From NCBI RefSeq assembly GCF_900142985.1, contig NZ_LT670849.1:4108501-4172500 (forward strand): a DNA stretch of 64,000 nucleotides, in the 5' to 3' direction. Below the pieces are notes generated by a model. That model was not told the DNA's origin. It made no database searches and saw only the letters and a program-made list of their open reading frames with translations. This DNA is from Bradyrhizobium erythrophlei. GTDB taxonomy: Bacteria; Pseudomonadota; Alphaproteobacteria; Rhizobiales; Xanthobacteraceae. The stretch's first letter is position 1. Every line of letters begins with the position of its first letter. A program made the position numbers and the translations under genes. Of the stretch, positions 51,863-60,212 are shown in pieces.

Positions 51863-51939
51863 TAGTGTGGCCTTTGGCTCAGAAGTCCGCATGACGAGAT
51901 CGCGGTATACCCGATGCGGACTTCTGAGCCGCCACACTA
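51863..51939. repeat. Long hairpin element 2 (TAGTGTGGC type)
   Basis: TAGTGTGGC (51863-51871) pairs with GCCACACTA (51931-51939), and GGCTCAGAAGTCCGCAT (51876-51892) pairs with ATGCGGACTTCTGAGCC (51914-51930), leaving a 21-base loop. It is separated from element 1 by 14 bases and shares the same general plan. Confidence 0.8.
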
Positions 51940-51997
51940 AGATCGTCATCACCCGGGACGCGGCGCCTGACAGCGCCGCACTCCACTCAAGCGAACA

Positions 51998-52026
51998 GCC
52001 CCGCGCGTCAAGCGCGGGGCTTTTTT
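51998..52026 (+). terminator. Rho-independent terminator
   Basis: GCCCCGCGC (51998-52006) and GCGCGGGGC (52012-52020) form a perfect 9-base stem with a 5-base loop followed by TTTTTT (52021-52026). It would end transcription from the TAXI gene, just after two hairpin elements. Confidence 0.9.
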
Positions 52027-52303
52027 GTTGACGACGTTTTCTTGACGAAATTATTTTGTCGCAAAGCGATCACAGTTGCGCAGCGAACTTTTTTGGCTGC
52101 GAGGAAAATTTCGCGAGAAATGTTGGAATAATAAGTGAAGTGAAACAGTCGCGTCACAAAATGGCATAACAAGCCGACAATATTGCGCGGCGTTACGCAT
52201 CGTTGCGGATCTTTGCTCGTCCTCGCTGCATCCCCGCGGCTCAACCGGGCATTCCGCAATTCCTATTCTGCAAGCCTTGTTCTAAAAGTCCTGGGATCGA
52301 TGG

Positions 52304-53086
52304 ATGATTGGTAAGAGTGTGGCGCTGAGCCTCCTGCTCGTGACGCTTGTCTGCGCGCGAAACGCGCAAGCGGGCGTGCTCGACGACGCGGCCGAGCGCT
52401 ATCGTCCCTATGCGATTGAAGGAATCGGGTCGGCGTTATCGGGCGCGCGCGATCTTCGCGCGCGTGTCGCTGCGAAAGATCTGTCAGGCGCGAGAAAAGC
52501 CTGGCTGTCGGCGCGGGCGGGGTGGGAACGTTCGGAAGTCTTCACCGCGGGCTTCGTGCCGGAACTCGACGCGTTGATCGATGCCTGGCCCAATGCCGAC
52601 AGCGGTTTCCACACCATCGAGGCCAAACTGTTCGGCGCCGGCCAGACCGACGTCGAGGCCGACACTGACGCGCTGGTCAGGAATCTCGACGAGCTTCACG
52701 GCAAGCTCCGCAATATGGCGCTTCCGCCGCAAGGCCTGCTCGATGGCACGGTGCGGCTCGCTTATGAGATCGGCGAGAGCAAGGCGGATGGCGGCGAAGC
52801 GCGCATCAGCGGCACCTCGCTCGAGGACATGCGCAATAACCTCGCCGGCGTCGAATTCGCCTATCGCACGGTTTTCGAAGGTGCCCTCAAGGCCGCCGAC
52901 GCAGGCCTTGCGGAGAGCGTGACCAGGCGGATCGAGCAGCTCAAGACCATCGTCGCGGCGCGCGATCTTCCGCATGTCGATGTCCGGGCGCTGCGGCGCT
53001 CCAGCGAGGAACTTGTGGTCGCACTTCAGGCGGCTTCCGTCAAACTCGGACTGCGCCGGCCGACGCTGGAGGCTCAATCGCGATGA
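52304..53086 (+). CDS. Imelysin-family periplasmic iron-uptake protein (EfeO-like)
   Basis: 260 residues. Signal peptide SLLLVTLVCARNAQA is followed by the helical imelysin/M75 domain. The GFHTIEAKLFG segment (about 100-110) carries the GxHxxE metal-binding motif of the family. The other family block, MRNNLAGVEFAYR, is present. EfeO-type imelysins bind iron in ferrous uptake systems, but no EfeU or EfeB gene is adjacent. Instead it shares an operon with a di-haem peroxidase (start overlaps the stop), suggesting an oxidising partner. Confidence 0.8.
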   Translation: MIGKSVALSLLLVTLVCARNAQAGVLDDAAERYRPYAIEGIGSALSGARDLRARVAAKDLSGARKAWLSARAGWERSEVFTAGFVPELDALIDAWPNADSGFHTIEAKLFGAGQTDVEADTDALVRNLDELHGKLRNMALPPQGLLDGTVRLAYEIGESKADGGEARISGTSLEDMRNNLAGVEFAYRTVFEGALKAADAGLAESVTRRIEQLKTIVAARDLPHVDVRALRRSSEELVVALQAASVKLGLRRPTLEAQSR

Positions 53087-54456
53087 GCTTTCGCTGGTTA
53101 AGCGGCGCCGCCGCAATTGCTTTCCTGATCGCTGGTCTTCACGGGCGTGTTCTGGCGTTCCCGGTCGATGGCGACCAGACGACGTTGCCAGCAAAAACCG
53201 AGCTGAACGAGGACGCGCTGAGCCGTCCGCGCGAGGTCTTCCATTCCGAGATTACGGGCCGCCGGTCGGATCTGATCAAGCTCGGCAATCTGGCGTTCTC
53301 GTCGCCTTCGATCCTCGGACCCGTCGCGCAGCAGGCGGGCATCAGTTGCGAGACCTGCCATGTCAACGGCGCCGGCAACGCAAAGTTCTTCATGCCGAAA
53401 ATGTCGACGCGTCCGGGGAATTTCGACACCACCGGCGCGCTGTTCAATCCGAAGGCGGACAATGCCGTGCTCGACCCCGTGCGGATTCCGAGCTTGCGCG
53501 GCGCCCGCTATCTCGCACCCTACGGCGCCGACGGCCGCCTGGCCTCGCTCCGTGACTTCGTTCGCAATGTCATCGTCAATGAATTTGCCGGCGCCGAACC
53601 GTCGCCTGCGATCGTCGACGCCATCGTCGCCTATATCCACGACATCGATTTTCTGCCGAACCCCAACCTTGGTCCGGGCGGCCGGCTGGTCGGCAAGATC
53701 AGCGAATCGGAACGGCGCGGGGAGGCGCTGTTCTCAAGACCGTTCCCGCACGACGCGGGCATGAGTTGCGCGGCCTGCCACGTTCCGTCCGCCGCCTTCG
53801 TCGACCACCAGCAGCATGACGTCGGCACCGGCGGATTGTTCAAGACGCCGACGCTGCGCAATGCCGATTTCAACGCGCCATATTTTCACGACGGCCGTTT
53901 CGACACCTATGGTCAGGTGGTCGCTCACTTCGACAAGGTATTCGACCTTGGCCTGTCGGCGCAGGATCAAAAGGACCTCGTGGCCTATCTCACGGCGGTC
54001 GGTGACGGGTTGATGCCCTATGAGCCCGGCGGCGCCGGCGCTTCCCTGAAAGAAATAGGCGACTTCGCAAGCCTGCTCGGCCGTGCGATTCCCGCAGGCG
54101 ACAAGGACGTCGTTTCGCTCGCGGTCGATACGATCGGCGGCGAACTGCGCGAACTGACCGAGCAATATCCAGATCGCAAGGACACCAGCGTCGCCGGTGG
54201 CGAAGCCGAACGCGCCAACGCGCGTGCCGCGCTCAAGGAAGCCGTGCTGCTGCTTCGTCGGATCGATATGGCGGTCGGCGACGGTCGCACCGCGGACGCG
54301 CTGGCCGACTATCAGAACTATCGATCTTTCATGGCCGCCGCCGTTCCTTCGATGCTGGCCTATGCCGAACCGTTCTCGCTCTTCAACGCCGCGGTGCATG
54401 ACCGGCACTACGGGGCCCTCCGTCAGGTCATGCAGTCGAAACACATGTCGCAGTAG
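53083..54456 (+). CDS. Di-haem cytochrome c peroxidase (MauG/CCP family)
   Basis: 457 residues with a signal peptide (ALIAGLHGRVLA-type) and two haem-binding motifs: CETCH (about 88-92) and CAACH (about 226-230). Each domain has downstream ligand regions typical of the bacterial CCP fold (FKTPTLRNADFNAPYFHDG, DLVAYLTAVGD). The C-terminal extension after about residue 330 is helical and not family-standard. The start overlaps the imelysin stop (ATGA), so the two are translationally coupled. Periplasmic peroxide reduction or oxidation of a partner protein is likely. Confidence 0.85.
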   Translation: MSFRWLSGAAAIAFLIAGLHGRVLAFPVDGDQTTLPAKTELNEDALSRPREVFHSEITGRRSDLIKLGNLAFSSPSILGPVAQQAGISCETCHVNGAGNAKFFMPKMSTRPGNFDTTGALFNPKADNAVLDPVRIPSLRGARYLAPYGADGRLASLRDFVRNVIVNEFAGAEPSPAIVDAIVAYIHDIDFLPNPNLGPGGRLVGKISESERRGEALFSRPFPHDAGMSCAACHVPSAAFVDHQQHDVGTGGLFKTPTLRNADFNAPYFHDGRFDTYGQVVAHFDKVFDLGLSAQDQKDLVAYLTAVGDGLMPYEPGGAGASLKEIGDFASLLGRAIPAGDKDVVSLAVDTIGGELRELTEQYPDRKDTSVAGGEAERANARAALKEAVLLLRRIDMAVGDGRTADALADYQNYRSFMAAAVPSMLAYAEPFSLFNAAVHDRHYGALRQVMQSKHMSQ

Positions 54457-54748
54457 AGCCCGCGAGTCGCGTGGCTGAAACTTGATCGGCACGTTCGTAC
54501 AGCGTCACAGCCGAACATGAATGACGCGCATCGATGGCGCGGGCAATCGATCGCGCAGCGTCGCAAGCGAAAGCTTGCGCGCTCAATATGCGTTGTCGAT
54601 TGAATGTCGTTTATCATCGCACGAATACATCGCTCCAAAAATATCTTGAATCATTTTGATCTTCTCGCGCCGTTTCACAACGTTGATACGCCTGCGTCAC
54701 GTTGATGCACTACGTAGCGCAGCGTTAACAACACCATCTTTGGAGTCG

Positions 54749-56800
54749 ATGATGACTTTCAAATTCAAGAATCACTGGCGAACCACCACGGCGTTGTGCA
54801 TCGCTTCGACGATCGCGCTCGCTGCCACCACGGCTTATGCCTCCGGTATCGGCGGCCTCAGCAACTGGGACAAGCGTTTCCACCTCAACCGCTTCCTCAA
54901 GCTCGTTGCCGAACTCGAGAACGGCAAGAACGACAACAAGGGCCACGATCATGGCCACGAGGGGCAGACCGCTTCTCCGATCAAGCACGTGATCGTGCTG
55001 ATCGGTGAAAACCGCGGGCTCGATCACACCTTTGGTGTCTACAAGCCGAAGGGCAAGGGCGAGACCATCTCCAACCTGCTCTTCAAGGGCATCGTCAACG
55101 AAGACGGGACGCCCGGCCCGAACTTCTCGCTGGCGCAGCAGTACTCGGTCGGCATGCAGCCGTCGTACTACATCGGTGTTCCGGCGGCCGCCAAGTCGCC
55201 CTACAACAGCGTCAACACGATGCCGCAGCCGAACACCAACGGTGCGCCGGTGGCTCAGAGCGCGACCGGAGCTCCGTTCCAGAACGTGACCGAAGCCAGC
55301 GTCGAAAAGGACATGGATCCGGCGAACCTCGACATCCTGACCACCGGCTTCACCGGCCTGCCGGGCGGCTCGCTCGACACCCGCATCCCGGGCGCCGGCC
55401 ATCTGACCGGACCGTTCCCGTTGCAGGGTGCGTCGATCAATGACGACGACTACACCGGTGACACGACACACCGCTTCTACCAGGACTGGCAGCAGAACGA
55501 TTGCAGCGTCGCCAACTCGACGAAGAGCAATACCTCGGGCTGCTTGAACGACCTGTTCCCGTTCGTGATGGTGACCTACTCCAACGGCAACAGCCAGGGC
55601 TCTTCGATGGGCTTCTACAACGCCGAGCAAGGCGAAGCTCCGATCCTGAAGATGCTGGCTGACCGCTTCACCCTGGGCGACAACTTCCACCAGTCGTTCC
55701 ATGGCGGCACCGGCGCCAACCACGTGATGCTGGGCACCGGCGATGCGATCTACTGGAGCGACGGCAACGGCAACCCGACCACGCCGCCCTCGAGCATGAT
55801 CGCCAACCCGAACCCGAAGCCGGGCACGAACAACGCGTACACGGCCGACCAGGCGTTCAGCGCTTGCGCCGACTTCACCCAGCCCGGCGTCGGACCGATC
55901 GTGTCCTACCTGAACAATCTGCCCTATGCGGCGGAACCGAACTGCCAGGCCAACCACTATTACATGCTCGACAACACCAACCCCGGCTATCTGCCGAACG
56001 GTGCGCCGTCGGGTGGCAACAACCTGCCTCCGTCGTCGCTTCGCAACATTGGCGATGCGCTGATCGAAAAGAACATTTCGTGGGCCTACTACGGCGGTGC
56101 CTATAATGCTGCCGTGGCGCTCTCGAACGACGCGGTCAAGAACGGCTCGACCAACTTCGGCGCGTTCGCCGCCACCGATCTGCCCAACGCGATCGGCGTT
56201 GCCTACTGCCAGATCTGCAATCCGTTCCAGTATGCGACCTCGATCATGGCCAATCCGGCCGTGCGCACGGCGCATATCAAGGACACTGCCGATCTGATCA
56301 CGGCTATCCACAACAACACGCTGCCTTCAGTGTCGTTCGGCAAGCCGGACGGTCTGCTTGACGGTCATCCGTCGAGCTCGAAGGTCGACCTGTTCGAGGC
56401 CTACGCTCTCAACGTGCTGCAAGCGCTGGATGCCAATCCGGAGCTGAAGGCCGAGACCGCGGTGCTCATCACCTGGGACGAAGCCGGCGGATACTGGGAC
56501 TCGGGCTTCATCCAGTCGATCGACTACTTCGGCGACGGACCGCGTATCCCGCTCCTGATCCTCTCGCCGTACTCCACCGGCGGCAAGGTCTATCATAACT
56601 ACGGCGACCACGTTTCGATCCTGAAGTTCATTGAGCGCAACTGGAATCTGAAGCCGCTTACGGGCCGCAGCCGCGACAACCTGCCGAATCCGACGTTCAA
56701 GAAGAACAATGCGTATGTGCCGACCAACAGCCCGGCGCTCGCTGACCTGTTCGACGCGTTCGATTTCGACAAGGCGGTCAACATCAACTACACCGAGTGA
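54749..56800 (+). CDS. Secreted phosphoesterase (phospholipase C / acid phosphatase type)
   Basis: 683 residues from the ATGATG at 54749. A signal peptide (TTTALCIASTIALAATTAYA) leads to a mature protein with a His-rich linker (GHDHGHEGQ, about 67-75) and the phosphoesterase family opening HVIVLIGENRGLDHTFGVY. The nucleophile and metal-binding pieces FHGGTGANHVMLGT, LITWDEAGGYWDSGF and GDGPRIPLLILSPYS follow. These enzymes cut phosphodiesters of lipids or nucleotides. The substrate is unknown. A 290-base upstream gap and the next secreted gene suggest a separate unit from the peroxidase operon. Confidence 0.85.
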   Translation: MMTFKFKNHWRTTTALCIASTIALAATTAYASGIGGLSNWDKRFHLNRFLKLVAELENGKNDNKGHDHGHEGQTASPIKHVIVLIGENRGLDHTFGVYKPKGKGETISNLLFKGIVNEDGTPGPNFSLAQQYSVGMQPSYYIGVPAAAKSPYNSVNTMPQPNTNGAPVAQSATGAPFQNVTEASVEKDMDPANLDILTTGFTGLPGGSLDTRIPGAGHLTGPFPLQGASINDDDYTGDTTHRFYQDWQQNDCSVANSTKSNTSGCLNDLFPFVMVTYSNGNSQGSSMGFYNAEQGEAPILKMLADRFTLGDNFHQSFHGGTGANHVMLGTGDAIYWSDGNGNPTTPPSSMIANPNPKPGTNNAYTADQAFSACADFTQPGVGPIVSYLNNLPYAAEPNCQANHYYMLDNTNPGYLPNGAPSGGNNLPPSSLRNIGDALIEKNISWAYYGGAYNAAVALSNDAVKNGSTNFGAFAATDLPNAIGVAYCQICNPFQYATSIMANPAVRTAHIKDTADLITAIHNNTLPSVSFGKPDGLLDGHPSSSKVDLFEAYALNVLQALDANPELKAETAVLITWDEAGGYWDSGFIQSIDYFGDGPRIPLLILSPYSTGGKVYHNYGDHVSILKFIERNWNLKPLTGRSRDNLPNPTFKKNNAYVPTNSPALADLFDAFDFDKAVNINYTE

Positions 56801-56891
56801 TCGCAAGTCCGATCACGACGTAAGTGATACGTCGAAAGAATGGTGCCGACCGGACCTGCGAGGGTTTGGTCGGCACTGCCTTGTCAAGTGG

Positions 56892-57602
56892 ATGCCAGCG
56901 ATGATCGAAGGTTTTACGTTTTTGAATTGGCGCCGGGTGGCCTCACATCTGCTGGCGCTTTCGACTTTTTCGGTGCTCGGGGTTTTTGCTGTTCAAGCAC
57001 AACAGTTTTCTGCCGATATCATCACGCGGCATGACGGCGTATCTTCGGCGGCCGGACGCTTAAGCGTGCGCGACGGCAAGGTAAGGATCGAAACAGTGGA
57101 GCACGCCGACGGCTTCTTCCTGGTCGATCCGGCAAAGCCGTCGGCCACTTTCGTGCGGCCCGGCGCGCGCGTCTTCATGGACGCCGGGCAGTCGACCCGC
57201 TTGACGCGCGTGTTCGTTCCCGTCGATCCGGATGCGCCGTGCCGGCAATGGCAGGCGATGGCGCGGCTCGCAGGTGCGGCCGGGGAGGGCACGTGGCGCT
57301 GCGATCAAACAGGCGAGGAGACGATCGAAGGCCGCAGCACCGTCGCCTTCAAGGTCGTGTCCGGGGCCGGGCAGGAGTTTGCCGGCTGGATCGATCGCGA
57401 GCTCGCCTTTCCGTTGCGGATCAAGACGGAAGACGGCGCACTCGTGGCGCTGACAGCCATCAAGGACGCGCCTCAGCCCGTATCGTCCTTCGAAATTCCC
57501 GCGAGCTTTCGAAAATTCAGCCTCGATGCGTTGATGGAGCGGATCAAGCAAAGCGACGTCTGGGTCGCGCAGCCGGAAGACGACAAGGCGCCTCGCCCCT
57601 AA
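56892..57602 (+). CDS. Secreted protein, DUF4412/LolA-like
   Basis: 236 residues from the ATG at 56892 (second ATG at 56901). The signal peptide FSVLGVFAVQA precedes a beta-rich mature protein (QQFSADIITRHDGVSSAAGRLSVRDGKVRIE) which, with two cysteines (APCRQW, WRCDQT), resembles the LolA/LolB-like outer-membrane factor fold. It is 92 bases after the phosphoesterase and may form a unit with it. Ligand not known. Confidence 0.6.
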   Translation: MPAMIEGFTFLNWRRVASHLLALSTFSVLGVFAVQAQQFSADIITRHDGVSSAAGRLSVRDGKVRIETVEHADGFFLVDPAKPSATFVRPGARVFMDAGQSTRLTRVFVPVDPDAPCRQWQAMARLAGAAGEGTWRCDQTGEETIEGRSTVAFKVVSGAGQEFAGWIDRELAFPLRIKTEDGALVALTAIKDAPQPVSSFEIPASFRKFSLDALMERIKQSDVWVAQPEDDKAPRP

Positions 57603-57611
57603 GGGGAACGC

Positions 57612-58118
57612 CTAATGTAGAAGTAAGAGATTCGTGACGATTTCTTCTACACGACTGATGGAGATGCCCGTACGTTGCTCGAGGGCGAGAGGATGATCCG
57701 TCGGCTCAAGCTCTATCGACGGTCGGCGGCCGCCGCCGCGTAGATGCAGGTTTGTCTTGAGGTTTATCGTCCCCGAATAAAGCGAGATACTGTTGCTTAG
57801 CCATCCAAACTTTGGCGGCTCGTTTTCGATCACCGGTGCATTCCACAATTCAACGATGCGGTCGAAACTTGTGGTGGAAACCGAAACCCACACGCCCCAC
57901 ACGAAGTGGTCATCCTGACCAAGGATCGGTATTTCAAGGCAGCCCCGAACGAAGATGTCCTTGCCGTCGACGATGCAAACGTCGCTGTCTAGCTTTGCGC
58001 GATCCTGGCGCTCGGATTCCGGGATTTGGAGCCAATGGTCCGGCGCGCCGCAAGCGAAATCTAGCGGCAGGGTATTGAACTGCCTTCCGCAACAGCGGCA
58101 TTTCCAAGCGTGATGCAT
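57612..58118 (-). CDS. DUF2199-type protein with Cys-rich N-terminal knuckle
   Basis: 168 residues from the ATG at 58118. The N-terminal AWKCRCCGRQFNTLPLDFACGAP is a zinc-binding-like knuckle followed by HWLQIPESER, as in DUF2199 proteins. DDHFVWGVWVSVS and GWLSNSISLYSGTINLKTNLHLR mark the rest. No enzymatic role is known. It is on the minus strand 14 bases downstream of the cyclase operon end and could be in the same transcript. Confidence 0.65.
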   Translation of the reverse strand: MHHAWKCRCCGRQFNTLPLDFACGAPDHWLQIPESERQDRAKLDSDVCIVDGKDIFVRGCLEIPILGQDDHFVWGVWVSVSTTSFDRIVELWNAPVIENEPPKFGWLSNSISLYSGTINLKTNLHLRGGGRRPSIELEPTDHPLALEQRTGISISRVEEIVTNLLLLH

Positions 58119-58132
58119 GCTGGCTGTCAGTA

Positions 58133-58924
58133 TCAAGCCGGTGCCAGCGCGATGACGCGCAGCGGACTGCCTGAACCGTCGGCGATCTTAAGGGGTGCTG
58201 CGATGATGACGGCGCCGGTTGGCGGCAACTGGTCCAGATTGATCAGGCTGGTGATACCGAATTTGCCGGCGCCATGCATCGTGCCGTGGTTCGGGAAAGG
58301 CGGATCGAAGGTGCCGGCCTGACCCGCGTCGGTTCCGATGGTCTCGACGCCGACGCCCAGCACGTCGCGCTGGTGCGCCAGGAATTCGGAGCAGGCTTTC
58401 GCGAAACCAGGCGAGTGCGGGCCGTCGTCGCGCACATTGAGGAAGTCTTCGCGTTTGGTGCGGGCGCTCCAGCCGGTGCGCAGCAGCACCCATGATCCCG
58501 CAGGAATACGGCCGTGCGTGCTCTCCCAGGCCTGAACGCGGTCGGGCGTGAGCAGGAAGTCCGGATTGGCCTTGACGTCTGCGGTGACGTCGATGACGCA
58601 GGCAGGACCGACGAACTTCCGGGGTTGAATCGTGTCGGTCGCATTCTCGGGCAGGTCCTTGCCGGTGATCCAGTGGACCGGCGCGTCGAAATGCGTGCCG
58701 GTGTGTTCGCCGAGGTTCAGCACGTTCCAGTACCATGCCGGCCCGCGTGAATCGTAGCGCGAGATTTCGGTGAGTGTCAGCCCCGGCGACGGCGCGAAGA
58801 TCGGCGGCAGATCGATCACGGGAGTCTCGGGGCCGAGCGTCGTGGTGAGGTCGACGACGCGAATCCGCTTTGCGTTCAGTTCTTCCACCAGTTGGGTCAA
58901 TACGCTTGATTGCTTCTCGGCCAT
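58133..58924 (-). CDS. Cyclase-family (kynurenine formamidase-like) metal hydrolase
   Basis: 263 residues from the ATG at 58924. The metal-binding motif HTGTHFDAPVH (HxGTHxDxPxH) is complete, with the further His in FPNHGTMHGAGKFG. This fold includes arylformamidases, isatin hydrolase and polyketide-ring hydrolases. In this operon it probably hydrolyses the ring-opened or cyclic product of the upstream oxygenase/decarboxylase. It is last in the five-gene minus-strand catabolic operon. Confidence 0.85.
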   Translation of the reverse strand: MAEKQSSVLTQLVEELNAKRIRVVDLTTTLGPETPVIDLPPIFAPSPGLTLTEISRYDSRGPAWYWNVLNLGEHTGTHFDAPVHWITGKDLPENATDTIQPRKFVGPACVIDVTADVKANPDFLLTPDRVQAWESTHGRIPAGSWVLLRTGWSARTKREDFLNVRDDGPHSPGFAKACSEFLAHQRDVLGVGVETIGTDAGQAGTFDPPFPNHGTMHGAGKFGITSLINLDQLPPTGAVIIAAPLKIADGSGSPLRVIALAPA

Positions 58925-58958
58925 GCTTGCCTCCCTCACGCCAAACGAAAATTGTGCC

Positions 58959-59543
58959 TCACTCGTGTTGCCGCAGCGCCTTCAGTCCTTCCAGCGCCCG
59001 CTTGAACTGGAAGCGGTTTTCCAATAGCGGCAAATCCATGTGGAACGATTTGGGTCCGATCGCCTCGACCTTGGCAACGATCGTGGTCAGTTTCCCGCCC
59101 GCGAGTGCGCCGGCCACCGCGCTTTTGAGCTGATCCGGCGTGTGGGCCTCTGTCACTTGCGGAACAGCGCACGCCCGCGCTACGCCGGCAAGGTCGGTGC
59201 CCGTCGCCGTTGCGGTCGGAAAGCCGCCGACAGAAAGCAGGCTGGCATTGTCGAACACAATATGGACGAGGTTGCCGGGCGAGTAGCGCGCCATCGTGCT
59301 CAGCGTGCCCAGGTTCATCAGCAGCGAGCCGTCGCCGTCGATCACGATGACCTTGTGGCGCGGCATGGCGACCGCAATCCCCAGCCCCATCGATGACGCG
59401 AGCCCCATCGCGTGTTCGAGGTAGAAGAAGTTGTGACGATGGCCGAGCGTAAAGAGTTCCACCGCTACCGCGCCCATGATCGTGACGACGATCTGGTCTT
59501 TCAGTTCGGGATAGATCGCCTCTAACGCATCCACACGCAGCAC
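58959..59543 (-). CDS. TPP-dependent decarboxylase, C-terminal (beta) subunit
   Basis: 194 residues: the TPP-binding domain with the motif GDGSLLMNLGTLSTMARYSPGNLVHIVFDN (GDGS-x(n)-N). It is one half of a split decarboxylase such as sulfopyruvate (ComE) or phosphonopyruvate decarboxylases. The alpha half is encoded three bases upstream. The two form a heteromer that decarboxylates an unknown 2-oxo acid. Confidence 0.85.
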   Translation of the reverse strand: MLRVDALEAIYPELKDQIVVTIMGAVAVELFTLGHRHNFFYLEHAMGLASSMGLGIAVAMPRHKVIVIDGDGSLLMNLGTLSTMARYSPGNLVHIVFDNASLLSVGGFPTATATGTDLAGVARACAVPQVTEAHTPDQLKSAVAGALAGGKLTTIVAKVEAIGPKSFHMDLPLLENRFQFKRALEGLKALRQHE

Positions 59544-59546
59544 GAG

Positions 59547-60059
59547 TTACTCCTCCCACATCAGTTCGCGGGTCAACAGCACGGCGACCGGCGAGAGCGA
59601 GGCGTGTGCAAGCGTCTGTGCGTCCTTGATGCGGCGCCGCGCGTCGTTGGGGTTCGAGAGGTGCCAGACCGGAATGCCCAGTGTCCGCAACAGCGGCTCG
59701 GTGATCATGCCGCCTTGCGTCTGCCACGGATCGCGCTCGCCCATGTGGCCGCGGTAGCTGATCAGCATCAGCAGCGGAATCTTGTAGAGCTGCGCGAGAG
59801 AGACGATCGGGTTGATGGCGGCGAGGAAGCCGTGGTTCTGCATCAGAAGCGCGGAGCTGACACCCGCCAGATGGGCGCCTGCGGAGATGCCGATCGCCTC
59901 TTCTTCCTTGGCGACGCGGATCAGCGTCACCTCGGGGTCGTCATCGGCCATCCGGATCAGATGCACCAGCCAGGTTTCCGGCAGCGCGGACATGATCTTC
60001 ACGTCGCAGGCCTTGAGCGCCTCGTAGATCACCTGGGAGTTGGCGAGTGAAACTGGCAT
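59547..60059 (-). CDS. TPP-dependent decarboxylase, N-terminal (alpha) subunit
   Basis: 170 residues from the ATG at 60059: the pyrimidine-binding domain with catalytic Glu in VAKEEEAIGISAGAHLAG and LLMQNHGFLAAINPI. The ComD/ComE split gene layout is clear. Stop and start of the beta gene are three bases apart. Nearby genes suggest an organic-acid catabolic pathway rather than coenzyme M biosynthesis. Confidence 0.85.
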   Translation of the reverse strand: MPVSLANSQVIYEALKACDVKIMSALPETWLVHLIRMADDDPEVTLIRVAKEEEAIGISAGAHLAGVSSALLMQNHGFLAAINPIVSLAQLYKIPLLMLISYRGHMGERDPWQTQGGMITEPLLRTLGIPVWHLSNPNDARRRIKDAQTLAHASLSPVAVLLTRELMWEE

Positions 60060-60212
60060 ACGCCACACCCTTTTTGCCGTCGCGCGCGCCTTGAGTGGTT
60101 GCCAAGCCTAGCACACGCTGTCGCACGGCGGCAACGTCGCCGGTACTGTCATTGCCGTCCTTTGAAATTTCGGCGCATGTCCGGCAATTCGGCCGGAACG
60201 TCGCATTCGCGC

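Noticed and set aside
54725..56311. 528-codon frame antisense to the phosphoesterase
   Set aside because: Val/Arg-rich composition with no recognisable motifs; the plus-strand gene has a signal peptide and catalytic motifs.
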